Positions 55,181-64,000 of a stretch of DNA of 64,000 nt are shown piece after piece. How positions within the stretch are numbered: the first letter of the stretch is position 1; each line of letters opens with the position of its first letter. A model generated the notes under the pieces. The model was not told the origin of the DNA and did no database searches. It saw only the letters and a program-made list of their open reading frames with translations. Origin of the DNA: Lepraria neglecta (taxonomy: Eukaryota > Ascomycota > Lecanoromycetes > Lecanorales > Stereocaulaceae); assembly GCA_033220425.1 (NCBI GenBank), contig CM065648.1, positions 2,666,001-2,730,000 on the forward strand, read 5' to 3'. The translations under genes were made by a program, and so were the position numbers.

Positions 55181-58026
55181 TCACATCTGATGCACAGCAT
55201 AGACTACCCTCCTTGCGAATTTGCCATCCCTCTCCACCAGACCACCGAATGACTCATCAACAGTAGAGGGCGCAATGTCAGGGTCTCTGTCAAAGCAATT
55301 CCTTACTAGTTGTAGCAGGGCTTCCTCCACTGGACCTCGAATTGAACCGTTGGCATCCGTTTCAACATCGTCTTCGTCGAACTTGTTGATCCTAGTCTCA
55401 AAGGGAACTGATACAGCCATGACGTTGTGCTTTCCATTGTGGTGATATCGGAATTCAAAGACTCCCGTCGTCCACCATAGTTTGTCTCCGGAGAATTTCA
55501 TCTCTCCTGAGAGATAGTCTCTATTCTTCCCATCTTTGCGTATGGCGCCAGATACTCGCGTATCACTAAGGAGGATTCCACGATCCGCGATGATAGATCC
55601 AAATTGATCATTGTTGGTCGCTACCCATCGGCCTTGAGAAGAGACTCGGGTGACTTCTCGCGAGGCATTGTCAGAGACCATGTACAGGCCAACCCAGTCC
55701 ATCTTGCTATGGTTCAGCGGCGCTGTCCACCGGACCTTGATTGGTGCACCATACTCAAGAATGACAGGCTTGAAGTCCGACCGCTGTTCCGATCTCGGGG
55801 GAGTACTCTTGCCGTTGATGGATGTCCCGGAACTTACTGAGCGCGTGCCTTCAATTTCAATAGAGTATTCATTGGGATCATATCCGGCGAGATCAGGCGC
55901 GATTCTGGTGATGCTGAGACGCCTGGGACGCTTTAATAATGCTGTAGAGTCTTTGACAAGGAGGTTCACGCCTGCTGCTATCTTGGGTCGAGCAGCATCA
56001 ACGAAGTCTTCGAGTGAGTCTAGTGTGCCCTCCAGCATCTTGTCCACACTGCCCTGCCACTGCCACAAGTGCGGTGGAAGTGATCGCTTCAGGCTTTTGA
56101 CGAGCCCGGATTCTCTTCGTAGGCTTCGCCCGTACAACTTCTGCATGTGTGGCCGCTCCACAAGTTGGATGAAGGAGAGTGTGAGGACGTGGCTGAGCAG
56201 AGCCAGGCAGAAAATTGCACGGCTGCCTGTGATCAGAGCAGCACCCCAAACACCAGCCAGGCCTATCACACGTTCCGGATTGTTAAGGAAGCGGTATATG
56301 CCGCTATAAGTCAGCTTTGGAGAATGATCGAAAAAGAAGTCCCCAAAGAACCAGCCAAATTCGCCTAGCGAACCGTAGATGCTAATACTGGTCCAAATTT
56401 GCAGGGCCACCAGGCTGACGCCTACGACATGCCTTAAGAGAACCATTCCATGGACCCAATCATGCGGAAGCGAATACATTTTCCATGATGCTGCTACGAA
56501 GCTAGCATAGCACAGGACCATGGCGAGATGATATGTGCCTTTCCATTGTCGCCAGGCCTCCTCAGTGCTCTCCCCATATTTGAGGAAATGCCGTGTCCAT
56601 CTCTTCTTCGTAGACTGCCTATTGAGCAAATAGCCCACGCCCATTGAATACCATAGTCTCCACAGCACTGCGTTGGTGACGAACAAAGCCTGATAGAATG
56701 GTGTCGATGGTGTCAGGACCACAAGGGCGAAGATGTAGATTTGCAGGAGTATGACCGACGAGTCTGTTACTCTGTGAAGATCAATGTTGTTCAGGCCAAT
56801 GAGGTTGTGTACTGGCGAGGGCTGGGTCGGAGAAGCCAGGGGAGGCGCGTTGTAGACATGGTCAGTCTCCGTGAGATGGCCATCCGAGTGCTCCATTTCA
56901 GATGGCTCTGACTCAGAAAGTTGTCTCCTCGATGGAGGGGGATTATACGTCTTCTCAATATGAGGATTCTCAACCCATATCAAGAATGCAAATTGAGCAG
57001 CGTGAGCAATGATGGATATGAAGAGTACCTTGTAGCTGGCAGCCATGAGCGAGATGCCATAGTAACCAGCATATCCGACTGAGTACATTGGATGAGGAGC
57101 CATTTCGAAGACACCGTCAAACGTCAGCTCCTGGTCGATGAGGTAGAAAAAGTCTCCCCAATACCAGGCATAGTCTTTCACGACTCGATGGGCATCGAGT
57201 TTGACCCAAAGGTTGAAGAAGAATAAGCCAATTCCAGTGATCCATCGCATGGTAGTAAGAAAAATGCCCTCACTGGCAGGTCTACTTCCACATGCCATAG
57301 CAAAAAGCATGTATGACACAAAGTCGCACATTAGGATTAGATCGACCACCCGTCTGAAGACTAGCCATGTGTTGTATTCGACCGGTGCATCTTCGAATTT
57401 GTAGTCTTCAGGTATCTTAGTCTCCATCTCCCTCTTCAAGAAGTGGTAAAGGACTGGATGTGGGTTGTCGCCTGTCTTTGGATTGACAAAGATTCTCGAC
57501 TTCTTCGCCCATGCCACCAACCTCCAATGGCGCGATTGAACATGTAGAAGATATCCGACGCCCGCATTGTAGCATGCTCGCCAGAAGAGGAAGACGACTG
57601 TGAACACTGGTATTCGAAGTGAAGCCGGTAGGAAGTAAAGTGTCAGGATGTGGATGCCTAGGACGGCAAGGACGATGACATCCGAGAAGTTCTTTGGCTG
57701 GCTTGGTGAGAGAAGTTGAGATACCATGTCATGGGTTTGGGGAACGACAAAGACTATATGGGCATGTTAGTGTTTGTGAGCTCATAGTACCAGTATGGAC
57801 AGCGGTATCAACGCGGCCGCTGCCAGCTGCTATTTAAGGCAATTAGACATGCATTGTGCATGCAGCCGGAGTACCAAGTACTTCACCCACCCGTGCCATC
57901 AGGCGTCCTGCCAAATGTTTTCTCCTTCTTCTCTTGTTGAGGCTCTCGTCCTCCATTGCTATTCGAATCCGTATCCTGCCGTTTAACGGGCCTCCGCTCT
58001 CGAAGGCCATCTCCATCCCCGTCCAT
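55181..58026 (-). CDS. CHO2: Phosphatidylethanolamine N-methyltransferase CHO2
   Basis: Exon 1 58026-57891 ([17 protein letters not shown]) and exon 2 57753-55181, joined over a 137-base intron (GTGGGT to TAG), 902 aa. The join gives [20 protein letters not shown], the conserved N-terminus of fungal CHO2. Two homologous membrane methyltransferase units follow ([20 protein letters not shown] with [27 protein letters not shown] with [11 protein letters not shown]), with about ten TM helices, then a soluble C-terminal region ([20 protein letters not shown]). It makes the first methylation of PE to PMME with S-adenosylmethionine in the ER, on the path to phosphatidylcholine. Divergent from NBP35. 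Confidence 0.95.
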
Positions 58027-58708
58027 GTATCCGACTCCAGGCATTCCACTCGAGGTATTGCAGGTACCTTGATTGCGCCAGGTCGAGCTGGTTTGCAATC
58101 TATTCACGGAAGTGTGGCCTTTTTCAACGAGGTTTAACGAACGGCCAATGCTCTCGAGAACAACACTTCAAAGAGGGTCATGAGGGCAACATGCGGAAGT
58201 GTTCAGCTGCAAGCGAGAAAAGGATTAGCGATAGTGATGCAATGGGCTTGTTGAAGCCTTCTGCATTATTGTTCATGGTTCGACCGTTCGAGACGTTGCT
58301 GCAGGTTTTTCGGCGGAAAGTGTGGGGGGGTGGTTGCTGCATGCCATGACGTTTGGGCTTCCTATTGGACTGGCCGCCCCCAATGCCGGAGAGGCCTGAA
58401 CGCAACGCATGGGGGTCCATGAAGCTCAGTAACTAGAGGGAGCATAGTCTCTACGCAAAGGGGAGTCACGTTTAGCAGGTCTATAAATTTCTCGAGGTTG
58501 ATATTGGTCCAGGAACCCTGGAACTCAGGCGAGCCGCAGTCAGCCTTACAAATCCTTGCCAAGTGTGGGATATTTGCCCCACTATCAATCTTTTTGCAGG
58601 AACCATCACCATGCATCTTGACACCATCTTGCATTGATAAGCGTCTACAAAGCACACACGACATACCTGATCCTCTGCTGAGCCCAACACCTCCATACTC
58701 CGGGGAAG
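58027..58708. promoter_or_regulatory. Divergent promoter region CHO2 / NBP35
   Basis: About 680 bases between two start codons pointing outwards. No specific site recognised with confidence. Confidence 0.5.
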
Positions 58709-59731
58709 ATGCCTTCAACCACCACAACAACCATCGAAGAGCCCATCCAAATCGACCTCTCCGCCCCTCTAAAAAACCACCCTTCCCTCATCGCCCCCGA
58801 ACCCGAACACTGTCCCGGCCCCGAATCCACCCTCGCAGGCCAAGGCGATTCCTGCGCCGGCTGTCCCAACCAAAGCATCTGCGCCTCCACACCCAAAGGT
58901 CCCGACCCCGATATCCCCCTCATAACAGCCCGTCTCGCAGGAATCAAACACAAAATCCTCATCCTCAGCGGCAAAGGCGGCGTCGGCAAATCCACATTCA
59001 CGACCATGCTCGCGCATGCGTTTGCTGCGGATGAGGGCAATATGGTGGGGATTATGGACACGGATATCTGCGGGCCTAGTATACCGAAGATGATGGGCGT
59101 GGAGGCGGAGACGATTCATGTTAGTAATGCGGGGTGGAGTCCTGTGTGGGTTGCTGATAATCTTGGGGTGATGAGTGTGCAGTTCATGCTGCCCTCGAGG
59201 GACGATGCTGTGATTTGGAGGGGGCCGAAGAAGAATGGGTTGATTAAGCAGTTTTTGAAAGATGTTGAGTGGGGCGAGCTGGATTATTTGCTTGTGGATA
59301 CACCACCGGGCACGAGCGATGAGCATCTGAGTGTAAATTCTTATTTGAAGGAGTCGGGGGTTGATGGGGCGGTGGTGGTGACGACGCCGCAGGAGGTCAG
59401 TCTGTTGGATGTGAGGAAGGAGATTGATTTCTGCAGAAAGGCGGGTATTAAGGTGCTCGGGGTTGTGGAGAATATGTCTGGCTTTGTGTGTCCGAGCTGC
59501 AAGCATCAAAATCGGATCTTCAAGGCTACGACTGGTGGAGCGCGGAAGCTGGCTAAGGAGATGGGTATACCTTTTCTCGGCGCAGTGCCTCTGGATCCGC
59601 GGATTGGGATGGCGTGCGATTATGGGGAGAGTTTCTTCGACAATTTCCCGGATAGTCCTGCATGCACGGCTTTACAGGGAGTGGTGAAGAGGGTGCGAGA
59701 GGAGGCTGGGATCCATGATGACGAGGAATGA
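58709..59731 (+). CDS. NBP35: Cytosolic Fe-S cluster assembly factor NBP35
   Basis: Single exon, 340 aa. The N-terminal cluster motif C35-X13-C49-X2-C52-X5-C58 is complete ([10 protein letters not shown]). The P-loop is [11 protein letters not shown] (residues 87-96), followed by [14 protein letters not shown] and [13 protein letters not shown]. The C-terminal CPSC motif that bridges a 4Fe-4S cluster between subunits is present ([10 protein letters not shown]). With CFD1 it forms the scaffold that builds 4Fe-4S clusters for cytosolic and nuclear proteins. Length and motifs are standard. Confidence 0.96.
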   Translation: MPSTTTTTIEEPIQIDLSAPLKNHPSLIAPEPEHCPGPESTLAGQGDSCAGCPNQSICASTPKGPDPDIPLITARLAGIKHKILILSGKGGVGKSTFTTMLAHAFAADEGNMVGIMDTDICGPSIPKMMGVEAETIHVSNAGWSPVWVADNLGVMSVQFMLPSRDDAVIWRGPKKNGLIKQFLKDVEWGELDYLLVDTPPGTSDEHLSVNSYLKESGVDGAVVVTTPQEVSLLDVRKEIDFCRKAGIKVLGVVENMSGFVCPSCKHQNRIFKATTGGARKLAKEMGIPFLGAVPLDPRIGMACDYGESFFDNFPDSPACTALQGVVKRVREEAGIHDDEE

Positions 59732-59987
59732 AGGAACGGGACGTGCAATGCACATGAGTTGTTTGGATGGTCTGGCATTTACGTGGAGCGTGCATATGCA
59801 TCAGGTGTTGGCTTTAGACTATGACACATCCTCATCCACATGAAAGTTACTTAAATACGGACATGCAGTTGTTGTACATAGAAGCGGACGAGAGTCTTGA
59901 GTGCTGCTTGGGTAGCTTTCTACCATGGCATGGATTTTTCGCCTATACAAACGCAGTAACCATTCGTCATCTCCCAATCCACCACCC

Positions 59988-61165
59988 TCACAACTTCGAC
60001 TGACCCGGCTCACTAATCTTAATCGTCAACTTCCCAAAATGTTTCTGATCCCACATATACTGATACGCCTCCTTCACCTCCTCAAGCCCAAACACCTTCT
60101 CATCAACAACAGGCTTAATCCCATTCGCATCAATCGCCTCATTCATCTGCTCAAACTGTTGCCGAGATCCTACAAGCACACCACGAACAGTGCAGATATT
60201 GTTCAGACACTCCAAGAAGCTTGGCTGATCTTTTGACATGCCGCCTATGAATCCGATAATCGATATTATTCCTTCGGGGCGTATGGCTTTTAGGGACTGC
60301 ACCATTGTTTTGGGGCCGCCTACTTCTAGGATGTGGGAGCAGCCGATCCCGTTGGGGGAGAGCTTTTTGGCTGTTTCGCCCCAGTTGGGATCGGACTTGT
60401 AGTTTATGACGTGGTCTGCGCCGAGGTCTTTGAGGACTTTAGCTTTGGCGTCTGAGGAGGTTGTGGAGATGACCCGGGCACCGGCGGCTTTGGCGAACTG
60501 TGGATCATAAGCTAGGGTGTTGGGAGAAATAGCTGGGAGGAGGCACGTACCTGCAGAGCAAACATACTGACGCCTCCCGTTCCCTGTGTTAAAACGGTGT
60601 CTCCGGGCCTCAAAATCTTCCCCTCAACGCCATACAACCCATTCCACGCCGTCAGCGCCGCACACGGCAGCGTACTGGCCTGCTTGAAATCCAAAGTGCT
60701 CGGCATCTTCACCAGACCTGACTGATCAAAAACTCCATATTGCCGTAGAGTGCCATTCACGGAACCTCCGAGTCCAGTATCTGTATCTGCTTTTGTAATG
60801 GGCCCTCCGAGGTGGGATTGGTTGAAGAGTGTTAGGACGCTGTCGCCTTTATGAAAGCGGGTCACACGGGGGCCAACGGTGACGACTGTGCCGGCGCCGT
60901 CGGAGGCGGGGACGACGGGGAGGGCGACCGGGAAGCCGTATTTGCCCTGATTGAGATGTGTAAGTTGGGTAGAGGGAGGGTTCTTGGGAGAGAGGGCAGG
61001 TACCGTGGGGATGATGAGGTCTCTGTAGTTTAGGGAGGCAAAGTGGAAGTTGACGAGGACATCGTGGTCGCCCAGTTGGGGCACTTCGGCTTTCTCATCG
61101 AATTTGAGGCTGTCGAAGCCGTTCTTGCCGGTAACGGTCCATTGTTTTGTCGTGGATGGTGTCAT
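59988..61165 (-). CDS. Zinc-type alcohol dehydrogenase-like / quinone oxidoreductase-like MDR protein
   Basis: Exons 61165-61004, 60946-60551 and 60497-59988, 355 aa. Intron 1 (60947-61003, 57 bases, GTACCT to CAG) is free of stops and divisible by three; removing it gives NYRDLIIPTGKYGFPVALPV, which matches the family. Intron 2 (60498-60550) starts GTACGT. The protein has the GroES-like start, VVPASDGAGTVVTVG, the cofactor loop TQGTGGVSMFALQFAKAAGA and NYKSDPNWGE. The catalytic zinc cysteine is not evident, so it is closer to zinc-independent NADPH-dependent members. Substrate unknown. It is convergent with NBP35, 256 bases away. Confidence 0.9.
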
Positions 61166-61790
61166 TGTTGCTATGGGATTGAGTACCTGAAAAGTAGAGA
61201 CTCAATTGACGGTTTTAGAAGAGGAGTAGATGTTTGGTTGAGGTCAAGGAAATATTTGTGAAGTCTGCTATCTGCATAGGAATAACGTTTGCGGGGCGTT
61301 TTCCGAGGAGAACAGCGCTTGGTAAGCGCATTCTGTAGATTGTAGATCATGACGTGCCTGCTAGTATTGGAATTGTTAATTTCTGACATTTCTGACATGC
61401 GGGCAATGGTCGAATGGATCAGGATGGTAGGACTTTGGACGGCCAAAACGGATTTGACGTCTGCGGGGAAATCTTAGTGGCGGAAGTAGAGATCTGTCTG
61501 CCTTTCAACTTTCCGATACCCTTCAGCTTGCAGAGGAGGTCGGAGTGGCTTTCATGTTGATATGGTCGGTAGCGTCAATTTCCAGGCGAGGAGGGATTCC
61601 AATGTCAATGTCTTGTATTACTACAATGTATGAAATGACGGTCTATGCCGGTCTAATCCTGAATCAAACACTTTTCTTTCTTGCTGTGCATACCTCTATT
61701 GCGCCCCTTCTATGCCCATGCTTCCTTCCGTGTTGTACAATTAATGTGCTGCTTGACATGTTCGAGACATGGTCATACTGATGTCTGGGT
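61166..61790. other. Intergenic
   Basis: Promoter of the MDR gene and 3' flank of the small gene that follows. Nothing else seen. Confidence 0.4.
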
Positions 61791-62307
61791 TTAGATGGCC
61801 CGGCTAACCTTCGGAGCGACCAAGACAGTCGTCGATGATATGTCGTCTCCAACCTCCTGTGCATCTACATCATACCGAAATGTCGCGGTGCTGATGTTTC
61901 GTTTCCCCGGATCGGAGCTGGCAGGTGATGTACGTCCTGAGATGGGAGGATGGTGGCTCAGGGCGACGTTGCTGGTGGTGAATTTCTCGCTCATCAATGA
62001 TGCACTAAGTTCCCGTCAGATACGAAAAAGAAGCGTGATTGATAGTCACGTCGTCGATGCTAGAGAGATGCAATGTAAGAAGGCACTTACGGTTTTTCAG
62101 AGAACGCCGCCATGTAAGCAAACGGATCGTCTGCCTTGACGAAATTGGAAGGCTTGCTCTGGTGGACCAATCAGTTTGGGTAACGTTACTATTTTGTCGA
62201 AGAAGGGACTTACGTACTATTTCAAGAGCACGGAGTGGAGAGCGAGAGCCATCCCTGGCCGGGCGAATGCGGCTCACAATAGACTTCCAGAGTTCCATGC
62301 ATCCCAT
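61791..62307 (-). CDS. Small hypothetical protein, 123 aa, three exons
   Basis: Exons 62307-62218, 62158-62091 and 62004-61791. Introns are 59 (GTACGT to CAG) and 86 bases (GTAAGT to TAG). The spliced text is continuous: MGCMELWKSIVSRIRPARD, SKPSNFVKADDPFAYMAAFS, EKPASLMSEKFTTSNVALS, ending VAPKVSRAI. Hydrophilic, probably mostly disordered, no signal peptide. The start could be either of two close Met codons. Similar small Ser/Pro-rich proteins are common in fungi; no function can be assigned. Confidence 0.6.
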
Positions 62308-63143
62308 GGCTCTTGTTCGAAGTTGTGGCATGCAAACTGGGTACAGCCCGGCGTTTTGAAGTATCGAGAACGACAGTGGGGTCCTAGGTGGACTTGGTAG
62401 AAAGATTGCTGGCAACACCGCAGAGAATGATGTAGACAAGGCAGCACGCTCAAAAGCAGAAAGGCAAACAGTAACGAGCTGACGTTTGAGATGAGAAATA
62501 TCTAGGAGCGAGGATACGTGCTTGCTATCTTGGCTTGGATGGAGTTGAAAAAGATATATAGTGCTTGAGATTGGAAGGGGCAACGTAAGAAATGGAATTC
62601 AATGCAATCAGAATATTGCCGAAATTATCGGATAACCAGAATTGTATGTTACCGTGACGATTCCCACGAGGCTTTGGACGACTGGCCTACCAGCGCTCGC
62701 TGAACTGAGACAGCCCGTCTCCACATGGGAGCTATGGAATGTTGCTGAAAGCGAGGTACATAGGTCACGGCGACATGTCGTTAAAAAGAGAGCATAGACT
62801 CTAAGTCGAGCTACGCAGTTACCTGCCGAAGAACATCACCGTGTGTATCTCTGTGTCTTACAAAGCGTTCTTTGGCCTTTACATTGACGTGACAGGCATG
62901 CTATGTGAGGAGCTCATTGGAAGAGACATCGGTATCTCGGCTGATTCGGCAGACTCCTTGCATTGTGGTAAGCATTCTCGATCCAGCTGTTTCTGGCTGG
63001 ACAATACCTATTCTCTCAGCAAGAGCTCCGTGTCCAGATGGTTGTTGCTGATAGGATAGACGGAAATGAAGCTGCATTCCCCGCCAAGACAAGACAAGGC
63101 GTGGCGAGCTATGTTTCATCGTAAGGAGCCATATTCGGCAATA
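62308..63143. other. Intergenic
   Basis: No gene supported. Includes the 5' region of the small gene and the 3' flank of the aldehyde dehydrogenase gene. Confidence 0.4.
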
Positions 63144-64000
63144 CTATTTCGGATAGTCTTTGATATGAAAGCTTTTCAGCTTTACGAACTGCTCAAATCC
63201 GAATTTGCTCAGTGTGACTCCCTTCCCAGAATTCTTCCAACCGGTCCAAGCAAGATCCTGACATCTGTAAGCACAGCTTTTTGAGATTAGATGAACACGC
63301 CGACTTACTGGGCTAGGGAAGTCGCATCTATTGACAAAGACTGTTCCTGCTTCGACCTGCTCCGCAAGCTCTTCACCTTTGGCAGCGTCTTCCGTCCAGA
63401 TGCTAGCGGTGAGCCCAAATTCGCTGTCATTCATCAACCGTATCGCCTCCTCATCATTGCCAACTCTCATAACAGGTATGACCGGCCCAAATGTCTCGTC
63501 GTTCATCACGTCCATATCATGTGTCACATTCGTTAAAAGAGTGGGTTTGACATAGTTACCACCCAGTGGCGGTGACGTAAAGCTCTGGTTCTCCGGCGTC
63601 GAGTCCTTTGCACCTTTCTCTAATGCATCCTGAATGTGTGCGTTTATGGTCTGGGCCGACCTCTTTGAAACGACCGGACCAACGTTGGTGCTTCGGTCAA
63701 AAGGATCCCCAAGTTTATAGCCCTTCAGCACATCTTGTACGGCAGAGACAAACTCGTCATGCACCTTTTCAGCGACGTAAATTCTTTCAATGCTGCAACA
63801 GCTCTGTCCTGAGTTGAATACTGCTCCGTCCACTATCTCTTCTGCTGCCCATTTCACATCCACATCGTCTCGGATGTAAGCCGGATCTTTGCCTCCTAGC
63901 TCAAGCCCGACTGGAACCACACGGTCTGCTGCTGCTCGCTGAACCTGTAGACCTCCTGCTACCGAGCCCGTAAAGCAGATCAATTTGATCTGTGGGGACC
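63144..64000 (-). CDS. Aldehyde dehydrogenase, C-terminal part (runs off the window)
   Basis: The 5' part lies beyond 64000. Exons seen: about 63991-63309 and 63257-63144. The 51-base intron (63258-63308, GTAAGT to CAG) is stop-free and divisible by three. The protein shows CFTGSVAGG (cofactor contact), GLELGGKDPAYI with the general-base Glu, NSGQSCCSIERIYV with the catalytic Cys, and NDETFGPVIPVMRV and WTGWKNSGKGVTLS near the C-terminus. A CCCCACAG just before ATCAAATTGATC near the window edge could be another intron end. NAD(P)-dependent oxidation of an aldehyde; the substrate cannot be told. Confidence 0.92.
   Translation of the reverse strand, partial: SPQIKLICFTGSVAGGLQVQRAAADRVVPVGLELGGKDPAYIRDDVDVKWAAEEIVDGAVFNSGQSCCSIERIYVAEKVHDEFVSAVQDVLKGYKLGDPFDRSTNVGPVVSKRSAQTINAHIQDALEKGAKDSTPENQSFTSPPLGGNYVKPTLLTNVTHDMDVMNDETFGPVIPVMRVGNDEEAIRLMNDSEFGLTASIWTEDAAKGEELAEQVEAGTVFVNRCDFPSPVSRRVHLISKSCAYRCQDLAWTGWKNSGKGVTLSKFGFEQFVKLKSFHIKDYPK

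Noticed and set aside
58709-59509. Long antisense frames over NBP35 and ARC1
   Set aside because: High GC third positions in the sense genes keep the opposite strand open; no domains in the antisense text.

Overview
The window is nuclear DNA of a filamentous ascomycete (Pezizomycotina). The signs are many short introns (about 47 to 140 bases, mostly 48 to 65) with GT donors and CTAAC or CTGAC branch points, HET and STAND-type N-terminal domains, a Tc1/mariner remnant, and fungal orthologues such as CHO2, NBP35, ARC1 and LEU5. A leotiomycete is my guess from the overall look only. I recognised no tRNA, rRNA or CRISPR array. Most gene models below were rebuilt by finding introns that restore the reading frame between neighbouring open frames.

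Layout. 0-11 kb: a two-exon orphan gene, an intergenic tandem repeat, a mitochondrial hydroxyacid-oxoacid transhydrogenase, a small Ser/Thr-rich protein, a disturbed AIG2/GGCT-like locus, and a tandem pair of 208-residue single-TM proteins. 11-24 kb: a kinase-C-lobe/ISG12 fusion, a coiled-coil protein, a 1993-residue ZNFX1-type helicase and a truncated STAND/HeLo-like N-terminal domain. 24-28.5 kb: a BBE-like FAD oxidase, then a patchwork of mobile DNA (mariner remnant, GC-rich element, AT-rich tract). 28.5-37.5 kb: ARC1, a class C beta-lactamase-like enzyme, a TMEM19-like protein and a LEU5-like carrier sharing a short divergent promoter, a foldback element, and an ML-domain lipid-binding protein. 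37.5-50.8 kb: an accessory region of decay with two broken SGNH hydrolases, a broken STAND N-terminal gene, a HET gene with an internal stop, and a 1-kb inverted-repeat element with G-runs. 50.9-64 kb: a mitochondrial thioredoxin-like protein, a doubtful secreted protein, a GH18 chitinase with an altered active site, CHO2, NBP35, an MDR oxidoreductase, a small three-exon protein and a partial aldehyde dehydrogenase.

How it fits together. Housekeeping genes are clean: the ZNFX1-like gene keeps about 6 kb of open frame. The accessory genes carry stops and frame changes, and most of the stops could come from C-to-T change. That contrast argues for real decay rather than poor sequence. The most interesting stretch is 11.6-23.8 kb, where fungal relatives of interferon-stimulated families (ISG12 and ZNFX1) lie near a STAND-type domain. 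This neighbourhood is a hypothesis, not a demonstrated system.
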